Shown here piece by piece: positions 7,757 to 15,109 of a stretch of 20,079 nucleotides of DNA. The stretch's first letter is position 1, and every line of letters begins with the position of its first letter. Source of the DNA: a virus. Position numbers and translations under genes: made by a program. The notes below the pieces were generated by a model that saw nothing but the letters and a program-made list of their open reading frames with translations, had not been told where the DNA came from and did not search any database. Location: positions 1 through 20,079 of the IMG/VR virus record IMGVR_UViG_3300032242_000541, one strand, 5' to 3'.

Positions 7757-8727
7757 TCCATCTCCTTAAACCATTTCTTTGCTTTTAATTGTATTTTAAG
7801 ACTGTTTGATTCTTTAGCTTGTATAATCAGGTATAGTGTCGCTAACTTTCCTAGTTTGATTATAGCATCATTGATGTCCTTGACACCTTCCGGCCAATCA
7901 GGCATGCTGATAGACCATCCTAGTTCTACTGCCTGATCTAATGTTTGTTTGCCTGCTTTATCCTTGTCTGGTACTAAGACAATCTCTTTGTTTAGTTGTT
8001 TAAGTAACCAATTTTGACTGTCTTTAATTTCAGCGCCTAGTAAAGCACATCCGTCAATACTTATCGCATCAAACGGACCTTCTGCTACTATTACGAGTTC
8101 ACGATTATTCCGTTGGTTGTCTAGATTGAACACATACCCGGGCTGTTGCTCGCTTAGGTATTTTGGATTTGCTTCGCTATTAATTGTGCGGGCAGTATAG
8201 CCAACAATCTTATTTTCAAATAAAAACGGAACAATAAGTCTATTGCTAAATCCTACTTTTGGAGTCCAGTAGAAAGGAAAATCTTCTGGGAAAACTTTTC
8301 TATTAACCATATACTCTAGCACTGGTATTAGTTTTTCCGGAGGATCGTTCAACAGGTCCGCAATAGGAACACTATCCATAGGCAATGCACGTTCATCAAA
8401 TTTAGGAATAATATTGCGTATTTCAACATTGCCGCTGTCTTCAAATTTAAGTGCTTCTAATCTTAGTTGGCTGATAATGTCATCGGGAATGTTTAAATCC
8501 CGCATGAATTTATTCATTTTTTGGCTGATATGCCTGCCAGGTTGCCAACTACATTTGAATCCACAATTAAAACAGTGATAGCTTACTGCATCGCCTTGAT
8601 TAACAATAAATCCGCCACGGCCCCTGTCGTCAGTACAACACACAGCATTAAAACTTATCCAACCGCTTGGAGTTACCTTACGTTTTGCAGGCAAGTAGTT
8701 TGTTAATGTGTCCGTGATTATACTCAT
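7753..8727 (-). CDS. 61: DNA primase, gp61/DnaG type
   Basis: A 324-residue primase, near the size of T4 gp61 (342). A zinc-binding region lies in the first 60 residues, with Cys30/Cys31 and the HCFNCGF pair Cys52 and Cys55. A TOPRIM domain follows: VAEGPFDAISIDG (214-226) carries the metal-binding Glu216, and VPDKDKAGK (252-260) carries the Asp pair. In T4 this enzyme makes RNA primers for the lagging strand while bound to the gp41 helicase; both genes sit in this operon. It is the first gene after a strong sigma70-type promoter (8735-8763), with only seven bases between the -10 box and its ATG and no Shine-Dalgarno sequence. Confidence 0.92.
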   Translation of the reverse strand: MSIITDTLTNYLPAKRKVTPSGWISFNAVCCTDDRGRGGFIVNQGDAVSYHCFNCGFKCSWQPGRHISQKMNKFMRDLNIPDDIISQLRLEALKFEDSGNVEIRNIIPKFDERALPMDSVPIADLLNDPPEKLIPVLEYMVNRKVFPEDFPFYWTPKVGFSNRLIVPFLFENKIVGYTARTINSEANPKYLSEQQPGYVFNLDNQRNNRELVIVAEGPFDAISIDGCALLGAEIKDSQNWLLKQLNKEIVLVPDKDKAGKQTLDQAVELGWSISMPDWPEGVKDINDAIIKLGKLATLYLIIQAKESNSLKIQLKAKKWFKEME

Positions 8728-8734
8728 ATAGAGT

Positions 8735-8763
8735 AGTATAACAGGCTAGTTAATAAAGGTCAA
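8735..8763 (-). promoter_or_regulatory. Sigma70-type promoter for the primase operon
   Basis: On the minus strand a -35 box TTGACC (8763-8758) and a -10 box TATACT (8740-8735) are separated by exactly 17 bp; each differs from consensus at one position. The primase ATG begins seven bases after the -10 box, so transcription should start at or next to the start codon. Confidence 0.85.
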
Positions 8764-8766
8764 GTA

Positions 8767-9936
8767 TTATGGTGCAGGAGCCGTTATTGTAACGGTTTTG
8801 ATATTGCCAGTTCCGGGCATCCAAGTTCCATTTACTGCTGTACTAGATCTTAAGAAACTTACTCGAATATACGTATATCCGCTTAGAGTTGTATAAGTTT
8901 TTGACAATGTGTTTGTGCTAGATGTGACAGCAAATGTGTCGATTACAGTGCCTCTTCGAACTGCGGCAAGTGTACCATCTGGATTATAAGTTGGATTGCC
9001 GTTAGCCGGAAAACTTTCACTACTAATAGTAGCATCGGCAGTTGCTTCGATAATCACGGTTCCGGACAAACTAGAAAACACAAAATCTAATTTGGCGCTA
9101 GTTGTAGGAATAGCTTCATAGTATTTGATTAGTGCAGGGCTACTATGTAAGTATTCATTGATAAGGCTACTATACGATAAATCGGCAGTAAACGAATCTA
9201 GTACCTGTACACTTCGTGATGTAGGTGTCGCACTACCTACAACTTCTATAGTTCCTAATGCACCAAATTGCGTATCTGCATACAAGACAATAGGATTGGC
9301 TACACCGCTTTTTGTAGCAGTTACACTAAATTTTAAAAATTGATGATCAATACTGGCCAAATCTGTTGCTAGTATTGTAGCAGTGCCGATACCTTTAATA
9401 GGCTCAGTTGTGCTAGATAGCGTGACTCCAGTACGTGCTGTAACTGTTTGGCTTAAGAAGGTGACAGTCAACGTAGTTGTTGCAGAGTCGATGTCAGTAG
9501 TAACTGTAGATATAGTAACCGTTCCACTAATACCAGCTGATACAGTTAATGTACTTGCTGGTAAAAATGTTCCAGTTACACTTGATGTATTAATCGTAAT
9601 AGTTGTTGTGGTAGCCTTGCCGTTGGTAGCAAGTATTGTGGCACCAGTAGCACTAGCTGTTGTAGTAGCTAACGGGCTAACTGTATAAGGACTGTTAGGT
9701 AATTTATTACCCTCATAGTCCATAACATTTAACTGTATGCTAGTGATGACTGGACTAATTGCTATGTCTAATCGTTTCTGATCGGCATTTTTAATGTCGA
9801 ACTCCAGAACGTTATCAACGCCCTTATAAATTTTAACTGTTCTTTGATACACGGTTCGGTTCTCCACTGAAAATCCTGCCAAATCGGCTAATAGTTCAAT
9901 TCTATTAGAGTATAAATAACTTGAAATTTTACGCAT
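8767..9936 (-). CDS. Putative virion structural protein, 389 aa
   Basis: A late gene behind a CATAAATA octamer. The N-terminal 85 residues (YLYSNRIELLADLAGFSVEN, VKIYKGVDNVLEFDIKNAD, ITSIQLNVMDYEGN) form a pattern I recognise from virion structural proteins of T4-like aquatic phages. Residues about 86-200 are almost pure Thr, Ser, Ala, Val and Ile and contain two similar pieces, ATILATNGKA and ATILATDLAS, suggesting Ig-like beta repeats. The C-terminal part (about 205-389) is another beta-rich domain ending in IKTVTITAPAP. There are no enzyme motifs. A neck, baseplate or fibre-attachment role is possible; the exact position in the virion cannot be told from sequence. The ATG at 9936 has AAAGGG upstream. 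Confidence 0.75.
   Translation of the reverse strand: MRKISSYLYSNRIELLADLAGFSVENRTVYQRTVKIYKGVDNVLEFDIKNADQKRLDIAISPVITSIQLNVMDYEGNKLPNSPYTVSPLATTTASATGATILATNGKATTTTITINTSSVTGTFLPASTLTVSAGISGTVTISTVTTDIDSATTTLTVTFLSQTVTARTGVTLSSTTEPIKGIGTATILATDLASIDHQFLKFSVTATKSGVANPIVLYADTQFGALGTIEVVGSATPTSRSVQVLDSFTADLSYSSLINEYLHSSPALIKYYEAIPTTSAKLDFVFSSLSGTVIIEATADATISSESFPANGNPTYNPDGTLAAVRRGTVIDTFAVTSSTNTLSKTYTTLSGYTYIRVSFLRSSTAVNGTWMPGTGNIKTVTITAPAP
9911..9918 (+). promoter_or_regulatory. T4-type late promoter octamer TATAAATA, plus strand
   Basis: An exact late octamer on the plus strand, lying inside the first codons of the divergent structural gene and 45 nt before the ATG at 9964. It is the best candidate promoter for the plus-strand gene. 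Confidence 0.65.
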
Positions 9937-9958
9937 TTGGACAAAGACCCTTTAATAG

Positions 9959-9966
9959 TATTTATG
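9959..9966 (-). promoter_or_regulatory. T4-type late promoter octamer CATAAATA, minus strand
   Basis: On the minus strand CATAAATA matches the late consensus at seven of eight positions. It ends 22 nt before the ATG at 9936 and includes the start codon of the divergent gene on the other strand. Confidence 0.65.
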
Positions 9967-10338
9967 GCAAAATTAAGAGACGACATAACACAAAACCTAC
10001 CTTTTATTAGTGTAATTAATTACGGGGAACAAGAATACGTTGGTATTGTGATTAATCAAGATCAATACGTTACTAGTTTTTATGACTTAAACGCTATTAA
10101 AACACCCGAAGAAAAAGCTGATTTCCTGCAGATAGGAGAAACTTGGTGGTGGGAAAGTAATCGGCAATTTCCTATTAATATATTTTGTAGGGTGCAGATA
10201 CTACCCTTTCAATATGCCGTTAAAACATTCAATAGCAAAGATGTACGTATCATACTCGGCCCAGTTGTAAATTTAATGAACCTGACTATGAAACGTGTGA
10301 AACGCAAGAGTGTGCAGTTGGTACGTAAAGTGCGTTAA
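9964..10338 (+). CDS. Conserved-type phage protein of unknown function, 124 aa
   Basis: A single plus-strand gene between two minus-strand units. I choose ATG 9964 (MAKLRDDITQNLPFISVINYG) over an in-frame TTG at 9937, because the longer form would overlap the neighbour's promoter region and adds an unconvincing start. The product has a central FLQIGETWWWESNRQFPINIF segment (split here: FLQIGETWWWE, SNRQFPINIF) that I recall from conserved T4-like phage proteins. It ends in a very basic tail (MKRVKRKSVQLVRKVR) that could bind nucleic acid. A late octamer lies upstream. Its stop overlaps the stop of the converging DnaE-like gene by three bases within a TTAA. Function is unknown. Confidence 0.75.
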   Translation: MAKLRDDITQNLPFISVINYGEQEYVGIVINQDQYVTSFYDLNAIKTPEEKADFLQIGETWWWESNRQFPINIFCRVQILPFQYAVKTFNSKDVRIILGPVVNLMNLTMKRVKRKSVQLVRKVR

Positions 10339-10913
10339 GCATACTCATAACTGATACCTTCACAGATTAAATTCATCTGCACCACGATAGCCATAGCATA
10401 AGCCACTGCGTGAGCTTTCTTAAAATAGTACTCGTCATTTTCCGGTTTCGTCCATACTTCCGACATCACCGTAGTCCAATCTTTCCCAATTAGATAGCGT
10501 TTCGCCGGTCTAATCATTGCTAATACTGCCGCTAATTGCTCTATAGACTTTGGCTTTGCTTGTCGTAGAATAGATCCATGCCCATTCACATGGAATAGCA
10601 GTTGGGTAAAGTCATCCTGTTCTAGTAAGTCCCACAATGGTTCAGTCTCCATAAGTTGTTTAAGATGCTCTTCGCTTCTTACGCCTTTATAAATTCCTAC
10701 ATTTAAAAAATCAATTTTAAAATAACCACGTTCTTCTGCCTGTTTATAATCTATAGTGCTCATGCCTGTAATAGGGTTGTACGGAATAGTAGTACAATAT
10801 ACACCGGTATTATGCTTTTTAAAAGTTCCATTATCTTCAATAGATGCCGGTACATGCTTTAAAATATTTAAAGCATCTGTTCGATCTAAGAAGTCTATAT
10901 CAATATCTGGCAT
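10335..10913 (-). CDS. Miniature DnaE-like (polymerase III alpha-like) protein
   Basis: A 192-residue product collinear with parts of bacterial DnaE. It opens with MPDIDIDFLDR, matching the PDxDxDF palm motif that carries two catalytic aspartates. HNTGVYCTTIP (34-44) matches the HAAGV segment, and GYFKIDFLNV (63-72) matches KFDFLGL with the third aspartate (Asp68 here). HGSILRQAKPKSIEQLAAVL (112-131) followed by RP matches the DnaE finger-region helix. KKAHAVAYAMA (165-175) matches the NKSHAAAYA motif. PHP, tau-binding, OB and most finger regions are absent, so the chain is about one sixth of normal length. The start at 10913 is chosen because TAATG couples it to the stop of the 66-residue gene; an ATG 21 nt upstream is less likely. 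Activity is unknown. Confidence 0.75.
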   Translation of the reverse strand: MPDIDIDFLDRTDALNILKHVPASIEDNGTFKKHNTGVYCTTIPYNPITGMSTIDYKQAEERGYFKIDFLNVGIYKGVRSEEHLKQLMETEPLWDLLEQDDFTQLLFHVNGHGSILRQAKPKSIEQLAAVLAMIRPAKRYLIGKDWTTVMSEVWTKPENDEYYFKKAHAVAYAMAIVVQMNLICEGISYEYA

Positions 10914-11113
10914 TAGTAATCCACCCGTTTCCACTCAATAGCATCGATCTTTTCCCACTGTTGAGTTCCTTCTGTTGTGCGGCCTTGGTATTGCTCGCCT
11001 GTTTCCATATCGATCAATAACCATTTATCAGGACATCTAGTTTTTATCCATAGTTGTCTAGCAACTTCTAGTTCTTCAACAATTCTGCCGTCTTGCAAAA
11101 TTCTAGTTTTCAT
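10913..11113 (-). CDS. Small phage protein of unknown function, 66 aa
   Basis: A short soluble protein, MKTRILQDGRIVEELEVARQ at its start, with a CPDKWLLIDMETGEQYQG segment in the middle and an aromatic, charged end (EWKRVDY). It is tightly coupled on both sides: its ATG overlaps the zinc-finger gene stop (ATGA) and its stop shares a base with the DnaE-like start (TAATG). That places it in the uvsW operon and makes co-expression with the DnaE-like protein likely. No motif is recognised. Confidence 0.75.
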   Translation of the reverse strand: MKTRILQDGRIVEELEVARQLWIKTRCPDKWLLIDMETGEQYQGRTTEGTQQWEKIDAIEWKRVDY

Positions 11114-11799
11114 AATCCCGATTCCTTAATTACTTGTCTTACAAATACAATGTCAGCTGGATGCTGTTTAAATTTACGCATCCAAAATTGTGGATCTATA
11201 ATTGTTGCAATACTAGCCAGCTGTTCATCGCTAAATTTACTTAGCATGGTTTTACCGCTAGTACAGTTTAGCAAAACCCACGGACTTATTTTTCCATCCC
11301 TTATATCAAAACTAGCACGACTTAAACTAACATAATTAAAATAGTGACTCCACTGTGCATTATGTTCGTCAGCCCACGACATCATATGCCCAATGCTTCT
11401 TTGTAAGGCTGTTTCTACTTGTTCTGATTTAATAAGATCTAACACGTATTTTTCATAGAGTTCGTCCCTGCACCAGTGATCTAGTTTGACACCGCTCGTA
11501 ATAACATAATCGATAAATTTATCAGGATATAAAGGGTTAACATTGCTAACGAAACTGCCAAACTTAACGAAAGCATTATAGTACGGGCTCTTTGCAAATT
11601 CGTCATATGTTTTATTACCTTTGCTGTTTTGGCTCATTTTAAAAAACCGATTAAAAGTGTCATAGCCCAATACTACATGTTTTTCGGTTTTAGCTAACGC
11701 TCTACGTTTTTGCTCGCACAGATGCACGGCAAGTGTTTTTTCTTTTTGAAACTTATTGCCGCAATATTGACAAGTAAATGTAGCTACGTCCACTATCAT
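11110..11799 (-). CDS. Phage protein with N-terminal zinc finger, 229 aa
   Basis: The first 30 residues hold a single zinc-finger-like motif, CQYCGNKFQKEKTLAVHLC, with likely ligands Cys10, Cys13, His26 and Cys28, followed by a basic stretch (EQKRRALAK). The remaining ~190 residues are helical and rich in aromatic residues, with no recognised motif. Zinc-finger proteins with this HLCEQKRR-type ending occur in T4-like phages of aquatic bacteria, but their role is not known to me. Context is a recombination-replication operon, so DNA binding or loading is a reasonable inference. The start overlaps the previous gene's stop by four bases. Confidence 0.75.
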   Translation of the reverse strand: MIVDVATFTCQYCGNKFQKEKTLAVHLCEQKRRALAKTEKHVVLGYDTFNRFFKMSQNSKGNKTYDEFAKSPYYNAFVKFGSFVSNVNPLYPDKFIDYVITSGVKLDHWCRDELYEKYVLDLIKSEQVETALQRSIGHMMSWADEHNAQWSHYFNYVSLSRASFDIRDGKISPWVLLNCTSGKTMLSKFSDEQLASIATIIDPQFWMRKFKQHPADIVFVRQVIKESGL

Positions 11800-12272
11800 C
11801 TTAATTGTTTCTTAACTGATGCCTCATCCATTCCATAATCAACCGCTAATTCAATGATTTCTTTTTCTGTCATTAAATTTGCAAGTAAATCGCATTCGTC
11901 TAGTTTTCTACTAGGATACAGTTCCATTAAAAATTTTGACTTTTTACTGTTACCTGTTTTCTTTTTAAAACCCATCCACTCGTGATAAAACTTAGTTTTA
12001 CCATCATAACTACACATACACAAAAGTTGCCATAAGAGTTTAGGATGCTTTTGTAATATATTCCAGTTTTTATTAAAATATTCGTTGACAGTTAATACAA
12101 AATGTTCTTGTTGCTGTCTTGACGCACCTTTGGCACTGCTAATGTATCTATTTAAAATAAAGAATTCACTTTTTAGACTCTTTTGTTGTTCTGCATCCAT
12201 GGCATCCCATAGCTCTCGAACATTCTGGTCCACTGCTAAAATCTTTTCTTTTAGTTCAACTTTTTCACTCAC
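11796..12272 (-). CDS. Unknown replication-operon protein, 158 aa
   Basis: An all-helical-looking protein starting at GTG 12272, where it overlaps the upstream gene by eight bases; AAGGA lies upstream. Visible segments are EFFILNRYISSAKG (36-49), NEYFNKNWNILQKHPKLLWQ (63-82) and a charged C-terminus MTEKEIIELAVDYGMDEASV. The size, helical character and location among replication genes make a distant relative of the small clamp-loader subunit gp62 possible, but the known gp62 motifs are not clear here, so I leave it unnamed. Confidence 0.75.
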   Translation of the reverse strand: MSEKVELKEKILAVDQNVRELWDAMDAEQQKSLKSEFFILNRYISSAKGASRQQQEHFVLTVNEYFNKNWNILQKHPKLLWQLLCMCSYDGKTKFYHEWMGFKKKTGNSKKSKFLMELYPSRKLDECDLLANLMTEKEIIELAVDYGMDEASVKKQLR

Positions 12273-12507
12273 GAAGTTTGTCCTTGCTTAGTCTATATAT
12301 TATTATAACACGATCCAGAGCCTTTTGTAAAGCAGGATTGGTATGTGCTTGGAACCGAATATCCCGCCACATTTCGTCAATTGCCGCTTGGCCGACATTT
12401 GCATCCCAACCGATTGCCTTTCGTTCGATTGAACCAAATTCTCGAGCATAGGTCACGCCATTTGCCCGTTCGTAGATATAAGTTGCGCCAGGTTTAAGAC
12501 TACCCAT
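12265..12507 (-). CDS. Small conserved-type phage protein, 80 aa
   Basis: The product starts MGSLKPGATYIYERANGVTY and ends in ALDRVIIIYRLSKDKLRE. The LKPGATYIYER...TYAREFG opening recurs in small proteins of T4-like phages of aquatic bacteria. AAAGGAAT provides the ribosome binding site and overlaps the stop region of the oxygenase-like gene; the 3' end overlaps the next gene. It is probably a small soluble alpha/beta protein. No function is known to me. Confidence 0.75.
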   Translation of the reverse strand: MGSLKPGATYIYERANGVTYAREFGSIERKAIGWDANVGQAAIDEMWRDIRFQAHTNPALQKALDRVIIIYRLSKDKLRE

Positions 12508-12509
12508 TA

Positions 12510-13136
12510 TTATTCCTTTGGTACTAATCTTGCATCAAATGCCAGAACAGTACGATGGCCCGTTCCTTTCCATGGATACACAGTATGCGGCAAATAGCTT
12601 GGAAATAATACCACAGTACCGGGAGTTGGATTATATTTCCAAGTGTCGTTCATGATAAATTTACCAATGTCTTTGGTTTGCGGCATTCTAAATAACAATT
12701 TACTATCACTAGGTGTACTGTTAATTTCGTCTAATTCCGGAGCACTAACATAGATATTTCCGCTAATGTTTCCACCCGGATGTGTATGTAATTCTTGATA
12801 TTCTCCGGGAAACTGTCGTATGGTCCAGATGCTAGTTACCATCGGTTTGACATAGTCTAATTCTTCTGCGCCACTTTGACTTTTTATAAGTTCAATGTAT
12901 CCTTGGCATATATTTTCTAGGAATGAAACTAACCATGCAACATCTAGTTCTATTTTATTAGGATATACTTGTATTTGTTGTCCACCACGAATACTAATCG
13001 CCGGATTACCACTATCATTTAATTCCGGGTGAGAATGTAACAATTCTGTCACAGAATAAATTTTACTAAATTCTACAGGAGGAACATCATCTATTGCTAA
13101 GATGACTGGTTGGAAGTAGGCTACTTTTAATGTCAT
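12510..13136 (-). CDS. Putative 2OG-Fe(II) oxygenase
   Basis: A 208-residue protein with the core of the 2-oxoglutarate/Fe(II) dioxygenase family common in T4-like phages. ELHTHPGGNISGNIYV (115-130) supplies the first metal ligands (His117 or His119) and the first strands. TPGTVVLFPSYLPHTVYPWK (171-190) supplies the distal His184, and GHRTVLAFD (193-201) supplies Arg195 for 2-oxoglutarate. The usual HxD/HxH triad can thus be drawn as His117-x-His119 and His184. Its ATG overlaps the stop of the 168-residue gene (ATGA), suggesting coupled translation. The substrate is unknown: nucleobase, amino acid and small-molecule hydroxylation are all possible. Confidence 0.82.
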   Translation of the reverse strand: MTLKVAYFQPVILAIDDVPPVEFSKIYSVTELLHSHPELNDSGNPAISIRGGQQIQVYPNKIELDVAWLVSFLENICQGYIELIKSQSGAEELDYVKPMVTSIWTIRQFPGEYQELHTHPGGNISGNIYVSAPELDEINSTPSDSKLLFRMPQTKDIGKFIMNDTWKYNPTPGTVVLFPSYLPHTVYPWKGTGHRTVLAFDARLVPKE

Positions 13137-13639
13137 AATATTTTACTCAACTCGATTATTTCACTTTGTCTGCTAATTTCTTTGACAAAATATGCACAGT
13201 CCGGCTTGTCTCCGTGCGATAAAGGAGTTGCCAATAACTGATTATTTTTCATCTTTGGAAAATACCACTTAACATCGTTATAAAAATTTACAATTTCTAT
13301 TTTCTTAAATTCTACTCTAAAACTACTTAACGGATTAAAGACTAATGCTTCAAACCCTCTGTCATTTAAACTGGTCAAGGGCAATATTTCAATATCACAA
13401 CCACTCGAACTATCTCCTACAGCTATGTGCCAATCAATGGGCATGGTAACTTGCTGTCCGCCTATATTAAGCACCATTGCTGGCGCATTAAATGATTCTA
13501 GAAATATCAAAGGCATAAAAAAGAAATCAGGTTCTTTAGGATCACTGTTATCTAGCACAGCGAATCTACAATCTTCGTCTACTTCATCTGGGAGATTATC
13601 CAGTAAAAATGTTTTATTTTCTAACGTTAATATTTGCAT
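13133..13639 (-). CDS. Conserved-type phage protein, 168 aa
   Basis: A soluble beta-rich protein. Recognisable segments are FFFMPLIFLESFNAPAMVL (39-57), MPIDWHIAVGD (65-75), ILPLTSLNDRGFEALVFNPL (84-103) and NFYNDVKWYFPKMKNNQLLA (118-137), a pattern I associate with conserved uncharacterised proteins of T4-like aquatic phages. It lies six bases after uvsW with AAGGAAT in the gap, and overlaps the oxygenase-like gene by four bases. The tight coupling suggests it works with the oxygenase or with uvsW, but no catalytic motif is visible. Confidence 0.78.
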   Translation of the reverse strand: MQILTLENKTFLLDNLPDEVDEDCRFAVLDNSDPKEPDFFFMPLIFLESFNAPAMVLNIGGQQVTMPIDWHIAVGDSSSGCDIEILPLTSLNDRGFEALVFNPLSSFRVEFKKIEIVNFYNDVKWYFPKMKNNQLLATPLSHGDKPDCAYFVKEISRQSEIIELSKIL

Positions 13640-13645
13640 AATTCC

Positions 13646-15109
13646 TTATTTTTGCCAATCCGTTTTTTCTAACGTAAACGGATATTTGGCTTCCTTGTAA
13701 AATTTCTTTCTTTCTGTAAGATGTCGTTTGGCATACTTACATGTGGACGTAATGTCCCAGATCTGGACAAAGTCTTTGTCCTCTGCTTTTCTAATGCCTC
13801 GCCCAATACTCTGTATAACTCTGACAAAGCTCTTTCCGGGCTCAAGAAGAACCATATTAAAAATCCTAGGGATATTAATACCAACAGCGGCCACACCAAA
13901 AGTCGCCACAATAATCTTGTTATCACTTGTTTTAATTTCGTCATATTCTTCTTTCCGGTCTTTAGTCTTAACCTCGCCTGAGATAAACACAGCCTCTGGT
14001 ATTTCGTTTATTAAAAATTTGCCTGAATCAATTCTATTAACTAGAACTAATGTATTGCCTGATTGTGATATTGTCTTTATTAAATTACTGATATAAATCA
14101 TCCTGTCCTCATCGGTGACAAGATACTTTAATTCTTCTGGATAACTACTGAATTCTTTCACATCCATTAACTGCACTACTTTAACATGACAGTCACTTAG
14201 CACACCTTTAGTTTGTAATTCGTGTGCTTGTATACTGTGAATTACCGGACCAAGACTTGCAAAGATAGCTTCAAACTCGTGTGCTTCTTTAGGAACTGTT
14301 CCTGTTAGTCCCCAGCGAATTGGCGCATTACACAAGTTTTGTGTAAGTAGATTTTTCAATACTTCCGCTTTGGCCATGTGAACTTCGTCGACAATGACAG
14401 TCTTAACGCCATCGAGAAATTCTGCCAATGTTACAATATCATGTTCTTGATTTTTACTTTTCTTATCAAGTATATTAAGACTTTGCCAAGTACAAATTGT
14501 GTGAGTTTTGTTTAAATCTTTGCGATCACCGTAATAAACACCAACGTCCAATCCGCAATTAATAAAATCTTCTTCGGTCTGTTCAACTAGCGACTTGTTA
14601 GGTACAATGGTAATAGTTCTACCGAACGACTCGCATAACTTACTTAAAGTCGCGGTGATAATAGTCTTACCTGCGCCAGTCGCAACTTCTTGCAATGCCT
14701 GTGGATTTTTAAGAAAATTGTTAATTACATCTAGTTGATAATCTCGTAGTCGAATAGGCTCGCCTTCTTTTTGATGTCCAATTGGCCAACATCTATCTCC
14801 CCAGAAATCTTCTGTAACTTCCGGAAAGGCCAGCTTAATCGGTTCTCTTAGATCCTCTACTTCTTCCAGCGAAATACCCATACCGTTGAGTATTTGCAAG
14901 ACTTTTTCTAGCTGATTCAAATAGCCGTTGCCACCGAGTCCGAATAAACTTACTGTACCATCCCATCGGCCTAATTTATATGCAGGATGATATCTAGCGT
15001 AGGGTGCAAAAAATTTAAATGCATTTGCTAACTTCTTTCGTGCATCTAACTCAAGCCCTTCTATCTTGATATTAACCTCATCTTTTATGACTAATTTTAC
15101 GATCGCCAT
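13646..15109 (-). CDS. uvsW: UvsW-type DNA/RNA helicase
   Basis: A 487-residue superfamily 2 helicase, close to T4 UvsW (about 500). Residues 1-110 form the N-terminal domain typical of UvsW, with HPAYKLGRWDG at 41-51. LRDYQ (121-125) precedes motif I ATGAGKT (143-149). Motif II is DEVH (241-244), motif III GLTGT (267-271), and motif VI QSIGRGIRK (433-441). In T4 this enzyme unwinds R-loops, regresses forks and migrates branches, which helps switch from origin-dependent to recombination-dependent replication. It overlaps the 399-residue gene by 13 bases, so the two are co-expressed. All motor motifs look intact. Confidence 0.95.
   Translation of the reverse strand: MAIVKLVIKDEVNIKIEGLELDARKKLANAFKFFAPYARYHPAYKLGRWDGTVSLFGLGGNGYLNQLEKVLQILNGMGISLEEVEDLREPIKLAFPEVTEDFWGDRCWPIGHQKEGEPIRLRDYQLDVINNFLKNPQALQEVATGAGKTIITATLSKLCESFGRTITIVPNKSLVEQTEEDFINCGLDVGVYYGDRKDLNKTHTICTWQSLNILDKKSKNQEHDIVTLAEFLDGVKTVIVDEVHMAKAEVLKNLLTQNLCNAPIRWGLTGTVPKEAHEFEAIFASLGPVIHSIQAHELQTKGVLSDCHVKVVQLMDVKEFSSYPEELKYLVTDEDRMIYISNLIKTISQSGNTLVLVNRIDSGKFLINEIPEAVFISGEVKTKDRKEEYDEIKTSDNKIIVATFGVAAVGINIPRIFNMVLLEPGKSFVRVIQSIGRGIRKAEDKDFVQIWDITSTCKYAKRHLTERKKFYKEAKYPFTLEKTDWQK

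Noticed and set aside
9937-9963. TTG start extending the plus-strand gene by nine codons.
   Set aside because: No ribosome binding site, the added residues (LDKDPLIVF) do not look conserved, and ATG 9964 gives a normal start.
13669-13944. A 91-codon minus-strand frame with a predicted membrane segment inside uvsW.
   Set aside because: It lies entirely in the 3' part of uvsW, including the motif VI region, and has no independent start signal.
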